The notes beneath the pieces were generated by a model. The model was not told the origin of the DNA. It worked only from the letters and a program-made list of their open reading frames with translations, and searched no databases. Below are positions 50,578 to 63,901 of a stretch of DNA of 64,000 nucleotides, piece by piece. Position 1 is the first letter of the stretch; every line of letters begins with the position of its first letter. The DNA is from Solea solea (lineage: Eukaryota; Chordata; Actinopteri; Pleuronectiformes; Soleidae): assembly GCF_958295425.1 (NCBI RefSeq), contig NC_081144.1, positions 1,156,501-1,220,500 on the forward strand, written 5' to 3'. The position numbers and the translations under genes are program-made.

Positions 50578-51108
50578 ATGCGAGTGGTGAAAGCATTCCG
50601 TAGTTCGCTGTACGAGGGCCGGGAGAAACCGGAATCCCGCAACTCCATCCACAACTTCATGGCCCACCCGGAGTTCCTCATCAACGACCTCATCCACAAC
50701 ATTCCGCTGATCGACGACACTGACGTGGACGACGAATCAGAGCTCAGCAGATACCAGCACCTGCACCCGGCCCTCCGCAAGCCGCCGCCCCCTCCCACCC
50801 AGCCCCAGCCCCCAGCACGCACCCGCCCCACCCGCCCCTATCGGCAGTACAGCCTCCCGGTGACTCCGTGCAACCGGAACAACAACAACAACAGCAGCAG
50901 CAGCAGCAGCAGCAGCAGTTCAGCGGTCACCCACGGCAACAACAGCAACAACAGCACCAATGCAGTTACTCCCAGCAATCGGAGCCCTCACCAACACCAC
51001 AACCACAACCACCACCAATACCGCCATAACCATCATGGCAGGGACAGGCCAGTGAAACCCTCCGCCCCTCACCTGGCTCACCTTTACTGCGTGGAGACCT
51101 CCTTATAA
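50578..51108 (+). CDS. atp2b3: PMCA3 exon 25: form b C-terminus with PDZ ligand ETSL
   Basis: In phase 0 after exon 23 it encodes [20 protein letters not shown] then [20 protein letters not shown] and [16 protein letters not shown], as in PMCA b forms, and ends VETSL-TAA (51106-51108), a class I PDZ ligand. Between these lies a low-complexity stretch rich in Pro, Asn, a ten-Ser run (AGC)n, and a His cluster ([16 protein letters not shown]), which replaces the conserved middle I recall from mammals. That makes the tail about 176 residues after exon 23, and form b 1,299 residues against about 1,220 in mammals. Acceptor ccctccggcag. Confidence 0.95.
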   Translation: MRVVKAFRSSLYEGREKPESRNSIHNFMAHPEFLINDLIHNIPLIDDTDVDDESELSRYQHLHPALRKPPPPPTQPQPPARTRPTRPYRQYSLPVTPCNRNNNNNSSSSSSSSSSAVTHGNNSNNSTNAVTPSNRSPHQHHNHNHHQYRHNHHGRDRPVKPSAPHLAHLYCVETSL

Positions 51109-52047
51109 CTGATCTGAACGTGGGTCTGGCGGGGGAGTGGAGAAGGGGAACGGAGTCTTGGTTGGGGGGGAGGAAAAGGGGAGTGGAGGAGAGGGCCGAG
51201 GACACACATGACATTTCCATCTCTTATATCAAGCTACCAGGAAGGAGTGAAGGACAAGGGAGGCACAGGAGGGAGTGGACAATGGCTGGAGACTTCTGCT
51301 GCTCGCAGCTCCCTGAGAACATTGCAGCTTTCCCTCCCTTCGCCCTCGCTCCGGCCCTCTCAGCCGAGAAACCCCCTCAACCCCCCGACACAACAGCCGC
51401 TCGCCCCCCCTCTCCACCCTCAAACCCCACCGTTCCCGTCCATGACCCTGCTCGAAGAACCCGCCCACCTCACCCCTGCCTGACCTCATGCACACTCGTC
51501 ACACATACGCACAGGTCTGCTCTCGCTGCGTTGTCCTGAGCTAAGGACAGTTGGCTAAGGAGGGAGGCGGGGACAGACATCCAAAACAAAAAAAAACATT
51601 TAAAAAAAAAGAAAGAAAACACGACATCCCTCAATGCTTCAACAGGACCAGGGCCATGAGGCCGTGGGGGCTGACTCACTCTGTTTCTATCAGTGTTCCA
51701 TCATTAACGTCGTTATCATAACCCAACACACTTACACACCTGCCATGGCACCGTCATTTATCTACAGCCACTCCTTTGCTTGTGTTATGAGGCTTTTGTG
51801 AAAGCTTTAACTCCAGACTTCACTCATTCTCGGCCCCTCTGATTCGCTCATTTCTCAGCATAGCGTTGCTCGTTCTTTCTTCTATTCCGTTTTTTAAATC
51901 TTATTTTTCCTTTAATTCCTGTCTTTCAGTGTGTGTATGTGTATTGTCTTGTCTCTTCTACGGGGAAAAAAAAGGTTAATTTGAAAGCTGGGGGAATACG
52001 TATATATATGTATATATACATACGTACATATATGTATATATACATAC

Positions 52048-52098
<51 letters not shown>

Positions 52099-53309
52099 AA
52101 ATTTGAATCTGAGAAGTGACAACACAGAACTTTTCAAGTTCCTTGCTGTTCTTTCTCCAGCCCCGACCTGCACGATCCTTGAATGTCACCCCATGAGTCC
52201 ACATGATCTGTTCTCCGTACTCGTCCATGAGGTGATACAGTGGATTTTGATGTATCCAAACAGCTTAATTTACAGTCTCCTGGCATGATGATGACATGAT
52301 ATGTAAGTATAACCTCTATGGACCTCATGTGGGGACACAAGCCCATGGGTGACGTCCATCCTTCCTCTCTCTTGCGGTTCCTCAGTCTGCGTTGTTTTTG
52401 TTTTTCTTGGTTTTTCTTACGCTCACCTTGTCTCGTCTGGTCTTTTGTCGGTGGGTGTGGGTGTGGGTGTGTTTCAGCTTTTCCTGAAGGTACAAAAAAA
52501 AAAAGAAGAAGCTGAATGCTTGTGAAGCATTAACCCTTTAAATGCCATCACACACACAATGCACAGGCGATGGCCCTTTAAGACTTCAAACATGCACTCA
52601 CTTTCAAGCCTGCTCATGTGTCATCATTGGGTCGTCTTCATCGTTATGTACCAGTGCCCTGTCTCCATGACTACTGTGGACGCAGGGTTTGTTTCATTTC
52701 ATCCATCTATCTGTCATTTTTACCGTTAAAGTGGGGAGAAAACTTCACCTGAAACATCAGCAGCTTCTCGCTCAAGTGTTAAGTTCCAATGTCAGTGTTC
52801 AGTTTATTTAAGCTTCAGGCCCAAAGTCCACTCGGCTCTATCAGGTACGACCAACGAGAGCTTATGTGTTATGTCTGTGCGTCCTGTTCTGTGCACCCCC
52901 CCACCCCCCCCCACCCCACACACACACCATCACGATGTACAATACGTCGATTATGACACTTTAATGGAGGAAAATGTGCTTATTTCCTTTTGTGCTGAGA
53001 GTAAGATAAAAAAACAACAACAATGTCTGTGCACGGTGAGGTTAGCTTAGCTTCTCTAAAAGTGGACTAATGTTGTGGACTGAACGGTATCTGTGAGGTC
53101 ACTAGCTCTGCACGGACACAGGTATTTGGTAGTTGTGTCCTGTCACGGACTACGGAATAATAACACTGTTCCAATGTGCAGTAAATGTAGTCGTCATTAT
53201 AGCACGAAAACTGCGTCCTGGCAGCAAAAGACAATAACATATTAAAAGCAAGACTTCCAGAAACACAGATGGCGACGTCTGTAAGACAAAAACATCTTCC
53301 AACAAGTTT

Positions 53310-53585
53310 ACTAGGACTGTGACTAACAATTCTTTTCATCATCGATTAATAAGTTGATTATTTTCTCGATTAATCGAGTAATCAGTCAGAAAATGTTGAT
53401 CAGTGTCCTCAAATGTCTTGTTTTGTCCAGAAACCAAAGGATTTAGTTTTATTTTATGGAGCAAAGCTGAAAAATCTTAATTCCTTAAAAACACTCAAGC
53501 CGAGTAATCGATTATCAATATAGTTGATTATTTATTTAGTAATCAAATTATAATCAATTAATTGAGTAATTGTTTCAGCCCTAAA
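53310..53585. repeat. 'cgattaatcg' dispersed repeat copy
   Basis: It runs from 'aggactgtgactaacaattct' through 'ttctcgattaatcgagtaat', 'tgtccagaaaccaaagg' and 'tattttatggagcaaag' to 'gtttcagccctaaa'. The copy at 2210-2530 shares 'ttttatggagcaaag' and the order of blocks. Confidence 0.65.
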
Positions 53586-54733
53586 GTTTACTCAATAATT
53601 AGTAATTATCTGGCGGTCAGGAGCCTTTACGCACTTTTAAAATAAATGCTAATTAAAAAAAGAACTGATCATTTAGACGCATTAGCTCCCACTTACTTAC
53701 TCCTATGTATTATTTAATAAAAATATAATCTTGGTCTTTCCACTCACCGGTTTGTCTCAGCTAAAGAGAGTATTAGCGATAACCTAGCACAGTAGCTAGG
53801 TGCTGATACAGAGTACAGTGGAAGAATCATTCAGATTACAAAGATAACAAACCCTCTTCCCCAAAACCACATTATGGCCAGCGGAGACCATAGTTTTCTG
53901 GGTTTAAAGCTAAGCTCGGCTAACCTGCAGCTAGCGTCAGCCAGACATGTGTGTCAAGTGTTTTCATCTAATTCTCAGCATGACATTTTGGTAAGACTGT
54001 ACTTTCCCCCCCGGGGGCACAGGGGTCACTGCGCGACAGAGAAACACTCGACGTAAACGACACGGGTGCAGCACGACACGAGCCGCCGTCAACATTCCAC
54101 GTGACATGTACATTCCAGACAACCGCATCACATTCCAGACTGGGTGTGTGAGAGTGACCGCCTGTATCCCATGTTGCACTAGGTGTGGGTGAACCTCGGG
54201 CATCATGTTGCCTCGGAGCGTGACTGCAATGCAAACCTTCGACATCCCCTCCCTCTCCACCTCTCCACCTCTCCCTCCTCACGCCCCCTGTTTACGTCCC
54301 TGATTTTTCAACTTGGCCCCTCCTCCTCCTCCTCCACCACCACCACCACCAGAGAACGTTGAGGGCAGACAATATGCAACAGACTGCCTTTATCAACCGC
54401 TGTTCCCAGCCGTGAGATTAGAGCTGCTGTCTGACAGGGATTGTTATAACACATGCAAACACAGTGAGAGAACTTATAGTTCCGTTCCAGGACGCGTGAC
54501 ACGGCGCTCTCTGGGAAAAAAAACAAACCCCTCCTCCTTTTCCTGTACAGAACTCTGTCTTGAATGCTCATCTTCATCGTCGCCACCGTGTCAGGTGGTG
54601 ACATTGTATTGGTCTGTCTGTTTTGAAGCATGCATTTGATATCATTAATGTCACTCTTTTATGTGTTGGTAAAAAAAACCATTTAGGCTACTGTCACTTC
54701 TACTGTGTGCTATGATCTCTCCACATCTGCTGT

Positions 54734-54775
<42 letters not shown>

Positions 54776-54824
54776 CTCATATTCTGTTCAAGTCTAACCC
54801 AGTCTATGTCAGCACCTTTTAGGC

Positions 54825-54868
<44 letters not shown>

Positions 54869-54949
54869 ACAACAGCCATCTCTGTCCATCTGTCCAGCCA
54901 CGTTACATCATGATGTTGTGAGACCGTTTCACAGCTATGGCGGAAACAC

Positions 54950-54984
<35 letters not shown>

Positions 54985-55896
54985 TGTGAAAAAGAATATA
55001 TTATATTTATCAAAAGTTATAAAAATTGTACAACTTGCACCACTACTGTACAGATCGCCCAAAAATGTGCACATGTGCATCTTTGATTTACAGGTACTAT
55101 GTTCCTGTTACACCTTCTTATTTATTTTTTTGACGTTTATTTATTGCTTTTTGTAAAGAGAGGAACAACACAAATGGAAGCGCTTGTATTATATTATTAT
55201 GATTATTATGATTAATATTATGATTATTTATTTACTGCCACTGATGGGGAAAAACACAACAGTTGCACATTCTCCTGAGCATAATTGTGAGGGCTGTGTT
55301 TTCTGTCCATGGAACAGCCCCCTGGTGTGCGCCGAGGTGTGGAGATGTTTGCGGGTCTCTTAAAGACCAGAGACGCCACTTATGTACATACAGAACAGGA
55401 GATACAAAGTGTACCTCATTATAAACTCAAAGGACTGGACAAAAGAAAGCGCGGGGACCCAGGCGAGGATGAACATCTGGAGGCCGACGCAGAGCTAGAG
55501 AGTTACAGAAGTGCAGCGGCATGTGCGCAGCGGCATGTGCGCTGTTTAGGCTGCTCTTGTTTAGATCTGCCGAGTATTTACTGCCATGTTTACGACAGGG
55601 GAAAGATAATGGAAGATTTTACATTATTCATTATACATACTGTTGTAAATAATGTGTGTGTGTGGAATGGTCGCCCCCCCCCACATCCCCCCCACCCCTC
55701 CTCGCACAATGCAGTGCTGTTCTGCGGAGACAGAAAATGCAGCCTTCAACTGTGCTGAAAACTTCAAAAAAACAAAACAACGAAAGACCAAAAAAAGGAA
55801 AAAACCCACGAAAAAAAAACCCTAAACAAAAATAAACAAACAAAAACATAAAGACTATTGAATATATTAAAGAGTTACCTGCCTGTTATTTAAGCG

Positions 55897-55902
55897 AATA
55901 AA
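55897..55902 (+). terminator. atp2b3: Candidate polyadenylation signal AATAAA
   Basis: AATAAA in 'gcgaataaatatc', preceded by another AATAAA at 55831-55836 in A-rich DNA. It is plausible as the distal cleavage signal about 4.8 kb after the b-form stop. There is no direct evidence of use. Confidence 0.3.
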
Positions 55903-55925
55903 TATCTATATATGAGAAAGAACAC

Positions 55926-57376
55926 ACCTGTATACTGTAGACTAAATCTGTACGGAAATCTAAGAGAATTTAATGGGAATTAAGTCCAACACCTTTTGTC
56001 TGTATGAAAGAAAAAATACATCAAAGTATTCTACAATAATAACTTTGACAAAGTCTGTGTGGTCCTGTGTTGTTTGTTCACATAATGACGACTGACTGAC
56101 TGACTGATGAGACTATTATTTACATTTCCAACAATCATTTACTCTGACCTCATCAACAGCACTTTTCCAACTATCACGACTGTTCACAATAAGAAAACGA
56201 GAAGTTGAAAATGATGAGGTAAAAAAGGCGACACTATTTAGTAAAAAGTTGAAATTATGAGAAAAAAACTAATTTTTATCTCATAATTTATACATTTTAT
56301 CTCATACCCAAAACACTATTAGGTAAAAAGTTGACATGATGAGAAAAGTTGAAAATATGAGACAAGAAGTCGACACTATGAGATAAAATGTTGAAAAGAT
56401 AAGATAATAAATTTGACACAATAAGGTAAAAAGTTGAAATGGTGAGATAAGAAATCGACACTATGAGATAAAAAAATTGACGCTCATAAGTAAAGAGTTG
56501 AAATTACGAGATGAAAACAAATTTTTATCTCGTAATTTCAACTTTTTATCAAAAGTTGATGAGAAGAGTTGAAATTATAGGAAAAAAAATCAAAATTATG
56601 AGACAAGAAATCAACACTGAGATAAAAGGTTGAAACAATGAGATAAAAAATTGACACTAAGGTAAAAAGTCAAAATTATGAGATAGAAATCGAAATTATT
56701 ATATAAAAAGTCGAAGTCGAAAAATCTTTCTCTCGATTTTGGGGAAAACACACGAGACAAGGACGATCATGAGTGTGAGATTGATAAACCTCAAACCTCA
56801 AACCAAACCTCACTCTCTAAAATGCTTTAGAAGAATCAGAGAAAATCAGAGACAGAATGGCTTCATTACAGACATGGACACTTTGTGCAGGAAAGTGTTT
56901 GGAATGACAGTAAAAGACAGACTTTGAATAGCAGGAACATGAAGTTTTTTCAGCTGAAGAAAATCCAGAGGAGAACATCAGTGAATCATATTTGCCTCCA
57001 TCACAAGTTAAAATATGTACAAAAGTCTGGAATATGTGATTATTTAAGTAGAATCACAAATATTACTGTTAAAGAAAGTTGTTGCTTAAAAATCTTCTGG
57101 GTAAATTGTATTATCACAGTTTAATCTTTTAATCCCAGGATTAAGATTTTTTTTTATCTCATAGTTGTAATTTTTTGAAATTAAGACTTTTTAAATCTCG
57201 CAATTGACTTATCTCATATTTTCAATTTGTCATAGTGATTACTTTTTATGTCAATATTTCGTCTTTTCAATTAGTGCCTGCTGCTGCAAGCATCTATTGT
57301 AATCGTACTTGGCGCATATTCTGCTTGATATTATTCCTCTTCCTCCTGTTTTTCGCTGCGTAACTCCTCCCACAGT
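55926..57376. other. Intergenic AT-rich DNA
   Basis: It contains a degenerate AT-rich array (56210-56730) and shorter similar sequence at 57150-57240. Short reading frames at 56739-57124 have no recognisable domain and are not called as genes. Confidence 0.7.
56210..56730. repeat. Degenerate AT-rich array (gagataaaaagttgaaattat)
   Basis: Units of roughly 20-40 bp with 'atgagataaaaaattgacac' and 'aaaagttgaaattatgaga', plus their reverse complement (atctcataattt, atctcgtaatttcaac). The array can therefore fold on itself. Confidence 0.75.
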
Positions 57377-57452
57377 TGGACACAATACTAAACGATGACA
57401 TTTTTGTGAGTTTTTGGACGACATACTAAAACTATGACATTTTACTGTAATG

Positions 57453-57546
57453 AGTGGCATGGTGGCGTAGTGGTTAGTAGGTATTAACTATGCTACTGTT
57501 GCTAGAATGTGGTGGGTTCAATCCCAGGTCTGAGATATTCCTGTGT
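57453..57546 (+). mobile_element. tRNA-like (SINE-head) fragment at array edge
   Basis: It contains ggcatggtggcgtagtggtt (A-box-like) and ggttcaatcccagg (B box, 57515-57528) about 60 bp apart, like the tRNA-derived head of fish SINEs. It interrupts the first units of the satellite; array monomers lie on both sides. It lacks a complete clover leaf, so a functional tRNA is not called. Confidence 0.55.
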
Positions 57547-60543
57547 GGACGACATACTAAACTATGACATTTTTGTCACATTTTCGACGACATAATAAAC
57601 TATGACATTTTTGTGAGTTTTTGGACGACATACTAAACTATGACATTTTTGTCAAATTTTGTACGACATACTAAACTATGACATTTTTGTCACATTTTGG
57701 ACGAAATACTAAACTATGACATTTTTGTCACATTTTGGACGACATACTAAACTATGACATTTTTGTCTAATTTTGGACGACATACTAAACTATGCCATTT
57801 TTGTGAGTTTTTGGACGACATACTAAACTATGACTTTTTTATCGAATTTTGGACGACATACTAAACTATGACTTTTGTCAAATTTTGGTCGACATACTAA
57901 ACTATGACGTTTTGGTCTAATTTTGGACGACATACTAAACTATGACATTTTTGTCAAATTTTGGACGACATACTAAACTATGACATTTTTGTCAAATTTT
58001 GGACGACATACTAAACTATGACATTTTTGTCACATTTTGGACGACATACTAAACTATGACATTTTTGTCAAATTTTGGACGAAATACTTAACTATGACAT
58101 TTTTGTCACATTTTGGACGACATACTAAACTATGACATTTTTGTCTAATTTTGGACGACATACTAAACTATGACGTTTTGGTCTAATTTTGGACGACATA
58201 CTAAACTATGACATTTTTGTCAAATTTTGGACGACATACTAAACTATGACATTTTTGTCAAATTTTGGACGACATACTAAACTATGACATTTTTGTCACA
58301 TTTTGGACGACATACTAAACTATGACATTTTTGTCAAATTTTGGACGAAATACTAAACTATGACATTTTTGTCACATTTTGGATGACATACTAAACTATG
58401 ACATTTTTGTCTAATTTTGGACGACATACTAAACTATGACGTTTTGGTCTAATTTTGGACGACATACTAAACTATGACATTTTTGTCAAATTTTGGACGA
58501 CATACTAAACTATGACTTTTTTATCAAATTTTGGACGACATACTGAACTGTGACTTTTGTCACATTTTGGACGAAATACTGAACTATGCCATTTTTGTGA
58601 GTTTTTGGAAGACATACTAAACTATGGCTTTTTTATCGAATTTTGGACGACATACTAAACTATGACTTTTGTCAAATTTTGGTCGTCATACTAAACTATG
58701 ACGTTTTGGTCTAATTTTGGACGACATACTAAACTATGACATTTTTGTCAAATTTTGGACGAAATACTAAACTATGACATTTTTGTCACATTTTGGATGA
58801 CATACTAAACTATGACATTTTTGTCTAATTTTGGACGACATACTAAACTATGACGTTTTGGTCTAATTTTGGACGACATACTAAACTATGACTTTTTTAT
58901 CAAATTTTGGACGACATACTGAACTGTGACTTTTGTCACATTTTGGACGAAATACTAAACTATGCCATTTTTGTGAGTTTTTGGAAGACATACTAAACTA
59001 TGGCTTTTTTATCGAATTTTGGACGACATACTAAACTATGACTTTTGTCAAATTTTGGTCGACATACTAAACTATGACGTTTTGGTCTAATTTTGGACGA
59101 CATACTAAACTATGACGTTTTGGTCTAATTTTGGACGACATACTAAACTATGACATTTTTGTCAAATTTTGGACGACATACTAAACTATGACTTTTTTAT
59201 CAAATTTTGGACGACATACTGAACTGTGACTTTTGTCACATTTTGGACGAAATACTGAACTATGCCATTTTTGTGAGTTTTTGGAAGACATACTAAACTA
59301 TGGCTTTTTTATCGAATTTTGGACGACATACTAAACTATGACTTTTGTCAAATTTTGGTCGTCATACTAAACTATGACGTTTTGGTCTAATTTTGGACGA
59401 CATACTAAACTATGACATTTTTGTCAAATTTTGGACGACATACTAAACTATGACTTTTTTATCAAATTTTGGACGACATACTAAACTATGACGTTTTGGT
59501 AAAATTTTGGACGACATACTAAACTATGACTTTTGTCACATTTTGGACGAAATACTAAACTATGACATTTTTGTGAGTTTTTGGACGACATACAAAACTA
59601 TGACTTTTTTATCAAATTTTGGACGACATACTAAACAATGACGTTTTTGTCACATTTTGGACGACATACTAAACTATGACATTTTTGTCCCATTTTGGAC
59701 GACATACTAAATAAACTATGACATTTTTGTCAAATTTTGGACGACATACTAAACTATGACATTTTTGTCAAATTTTGGACGACATACTAAACTATGACAT
59801 TTTTGTCTGATTTTGGACCACATACTAAACTATGACATTTTTGTCAAATTTTGTACGACAAACTAAACTATGACATTTTTGTGAGTTTATGGACGACATA
59901 CTAAACTATGACTTTTTTATCAAATTTTGGACGACATACTAAACTATGACGTTTTGGTCTAATTTTGGACGACATACTAAACTATGACATTTTTGTCAAA
60001 TTTTGGACGACATACTAAACTATGACTTTTTTATCAAATTTTGGACGACATACTGAACTGTGACTTTTGTCACATTTTGGACGAAATACTAAACTATGCC
60101 ATTTTTGTGAGTTTTTGGAAGACATACTAAACTATGGCTTTTTTATCGAATTTTGGACGACATACTAAACTATGACTTTTGTCAAATTTTGGTCGACATA
60201 CTAAACTATGACGTTTTGGTCTAATTTTGGACGACATACTAAACTATGACATTTTTGTCAAATTTTGGACGACATACTAAACTATGACTTTTTTATCAAA
60301 TTTTGGACGACATACTAAACTATGACGTTTTGGTAAAATTTTGGACGACATACTAAACTATGACTTTTTTATCAAATTTTGGACGACATACTGAACTGTG
60401 ACTTTTGTCACATTTTGGACGAAATACTAAACTATGCCATTTTTGTGAGTTTTTGGACGACATACTAAACTATGGCTTTTTTATCGAATTTTGGACGACA
60501 TACTAAACTATGACTTTTGTCAAATTTTGGTCAATATACTAAA

Positions 60544-60685
60544 TGGGGTGGAGTGGCTCAGGGGTTAAGACCCTACCTTGTGTATGAAATACATCATGGT
60601 TGCCGGTTCGATTCCACCCCTGGCTACTTGATTCCATTGTAAGTCGCTTTGGATAAAAGCGTCTGCTAAATGACATGTAATGTAA
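60544..60685 (+). mobile_element. tRNA-derived SINE with L2-type tail inside the satellite
   Basis: The head (ggggtggagtggctcagggg ... ggttcgattcc) carries A and B boxes of RNA polymerase III. The tail (gtcgctttggataaaagcgt then ctgctaaatgacatgtaatg) is the stem-loop 3' end shared with L2/UnaL2-type LINEs, ending in TGTAA units. It sits between 'atactaaa' and 'aactatgacg', splitting a monomer, and any target duplication is very short. Confidence 0.8.
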
Positions 60686-63600
60686 ACTATGACGTTTTGG
60701 TCTAATTTTGGACGACATACTAAACTATGACATTTTTGTCAAATTTTGGACGACATACTAAACTATGACTTTTTCGTCAAATTTTGGACGACATACTAAA
60801 CTATGACATTTTCGTCTGATTTTGGACGACATACTAAACTATGACATTTTTGTCTGATTTTGGACGACATACTAAACTATGACATTTTTGTCAAATTTTG
60901 TACGACAAACTAAACTATGACATTTTTGTGAGTTTTTGGACGACATACTAAACTATGACTTTTTTATCAAATTTTGGACGACATACTTAACTATGACGTT
61001 TTGGTCTAATTTTGGACGACATACTAAACTATGACATTTTTGTCAAATTTTGGACGACATACTAAACTATGACTTTTTTTCAAATTTTGGACGACATACT
61101 AAACTATGACTTTTTTATCGAATTTTGGACGACATACTAAACTATGACATTTTCGTCAAATTTTGGACGACATACTAAACTATGACATTTTTGTCTGATT
61201 TTGGAAGACATACTAAACTATGACATTTTTGTCTGATTTTGGACGACATACTAAACTATGACATTTTTGTCTGATTTTGGAAGACATACTAAACTATGAC
61301 ATTTTTGTCTGATTTTGGACGACATACTAAACTATGACATTTTTGTCTGATTTTGGACGACATACTAAACTATGACATTTTTGTCAAATTTTGTACGACA
61401 AACTAAACTATGACATTTTTGTGAGTTTTTGGACGACATACTAAACTATGACTTTTTTATCAAATGTTGGACGACATACTAAACTATGACGTTTTGGTCT
61501 AATTTAGGACGACATACTAAACTATGACATTTTTGTCAAATTTTGGACGACATACTAAACTATGACTTTTTTATCAAATTTTGGACGACATACCGAACTG
61601 TGACTTTTGTCACATTTTGGACGAAATACTAAACTATGCCATTTTTGTGAGTTTTTGGAAGACATACTAAACTATGACATTTTTGTGAGTTTTTGGACGA
61701 CATACTAAACTATGACTTTTTTATCAAATTTTGGACGACATACTAAACTATGACGTTTTGGTCTAATTTTGGACGACATACTAAACTATGACATTTTTAT
61801 CAAATTTTGGACGACATACTGAACTGTGACTTTTGTCACATTTTGGACGAAATACTAAACTATGACATTTTTGTGAGTTTTTGGACGACATACAAAACTA
61901 TGACTTTTTTATCAAATTTCGGACGACATACTAAACAATGACGTTTTTGTCACATTTTGGACGACATACTAAACTATGACATTTTTGTCCCATTTTGGAC
62001 GACATACTAAACTATGACATTTTTGTCAAATTTTGGACGACATACTAAACTATGACATTTTTGTCAAATTTTGGACGACATACTAAACTATGACATTTTC
62101 TTCTGATTTTGGACGACATACTAAACTATGACATTTTTGTCTGATTTTGGACGACATACTAAACTATGACATTTTTGTCAAATTTTGTACGACTTACTAA
62201 ACTATGACATTTTTGTGTGTTTTTGGACGACATACTAAACTATGACTTTTTTATCAAATTTTGGACGACATACTAAACTATGACGTTTTGGTCTAATTTT
62301 GGACGACATACTAAACTATGACATTTTTGTCAAATTTTGGACGACATACTAAACTATGACTTTTTTATCAAATTTTGGACGACATACTGAACTGTGACTT
62401 TTGTCACATTTTGGACGAAATACTAAACTATGCCATTTTTGTGAGTTTTTGGACGACATACTAAACTATGACTTTTTTATCGAATTTTGGAAGACATACT
62501 AAACTATGACATTTTCGTCTGATTTTGGACGACATACTAAACTATGACATTTTTGTCTGATTTTGGACGACATACTAAACTATGACATTTTTGTCAAATT
62601 TTGTACGACATACTAAACTATGACATTTTTGTGACATTTTGGACGACATACTATACTATGACATTTTTGTCACATTTTGGACGAAATACTAAACTATGAC
62701 ATTTTTGTCACATTTTGGACGACATACTAAATTATGACATTTTTGTGAGTTTTTGGACGACATACTAAACTATGACATTTTTGTCAAATTTTGGACGACA
62801 TACTAAACTATGACTTTTTTATCAAATTTTGGACGACATACTGAACTGTGACTTTTGTCACATTTTGGACGAAATACTAAACTATGACATTTTTGTGAGT
62901 TTTTGGACGACATACAAAACTATGACTTTTTTATCAAATTTCGGACGACATACTAAACAATGACGTTTTTGTCACATTTTGGACGACATACTAAACTATG
63001 ACATTTTTGTCCCATTTTGGACGACATACTAAACTATGACATTTTTGTCAAATTTTGGACGACATACTAAACTATGACATTTTTGTCAAATTTTGGACGA
63101 CATACTAAACTATGACATTTTCGTCAAATTTTGGACGACATACTAAACTATGACATTTTCGTCTGATTTTGGACGACATACTAAACTATGACATTTTTGT
63201 CTGATTTTGGACGACATACTAAACTATGACATTTTTGTCAAATTTTGTACGACATACTAAACTATGACATTTTTGTGTGTTTTTGGACGACATACTAAAC
63301 TATGACTTTTTTGTCACATTTTGGACGACATACTAAACTATGACATTTTTGTCCCATTTTGGACGACATACTAAACTATGAAATTTTTGTCAAATTTTGG
63401 ACGACATACTAAACTATGACATTTTTGTCAAATTTTGGACGACATACTAAACTATGACATTTTCGTCAAATTTTGGACGACATACTAAACTATGACATTT
63501 TCGTCTGATTTTGGACGACATACTAAACTATGACATTTTTGTCAAATTTTGTACGACATACTAAACTATGACATTTTTGTCAAATTTTGTACGACATACT

Positions 63601-63901
63601 AAACTATGACATTTTTGTCAAATTTTGTACGACATACTAAACTATGACATTTTTGTGTGTTTTTGGACGACATACTATACTATGACATTTTTGTCACATT
63701 TTGGACGACATACTAAACTATGACATTTTTGTCACATTTTGGACGACATACTATACTATGACATTTTTGTCACATTTTGGACGACATACTAAACTATGAC
63801 ATTTTTGTCAAATTTTGAACAACATACTAAACTATGAAATTTTTGTCACATTTTGGACGACATACTAAACTATGACATTTTTGTCACATTTTGGACAACA
63901 T

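Larger units (their letters stand above)
51109..55925 (+). other. atp2b3: Probable 3'UTR of the PMCA3 gene
   Basis: No further splice-supported coding exon is seen after the stop. The region holds (TA)n with TACGTA interruptions at 52000-52095, a 'cgattaatcg' repeat at 53310-53585, three (CA)n runs at 54751-54778, 54828-54861 and 54955-54981, and A-rich DNA at 55765-55855. Long 3'UTRs are usual in this family. The true transcript end is unknown; the repeat at 53310 may mean part of it lies beyond the transcript. Confidence 0.5.
57377..63901. repeat. 38-bp satellite array with higher-order structure
   Basis: About 165 tandem units of a 38-bp monomer (ggacgacatactaaactatg + acatttttgtcaaatttt) fill 6.5 kb. 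Variants include acgttttggtctaa, acttttttatcaaa, a shortened acttttgtcaaa, and gtgagtttttgg. Variant order recurs as multi-unit blocks, for example gaactgtgac - gaaatact - aactatgcc - gaagacat - tatggc, near 58550, 58915, 59215, 60050, 60380, 61585 and 62385. No coding frame is present. The array ends abruptly at 63901. Confidence 0.95.

Noticed and set aside
56739..57124. Two overlapping frames after the gene as a small second gene
   Set aside because: Low-complexity Lys/Ile/Asn-rich translation of AT-rich DNA, with no splice partners or family resemblance.
60545..60620. Possible functional tRNA gene
   Set aside because: It has A and B boxes but no good cloverleaf, and it continues into an L2-type tail, so it is a SINE.
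57377..63901. Possible CRISPR-like array
   Set aside because: Units are contiguous with no unique spacers, the host is a vertebrate, and no cas genes are present. It is a satellite.
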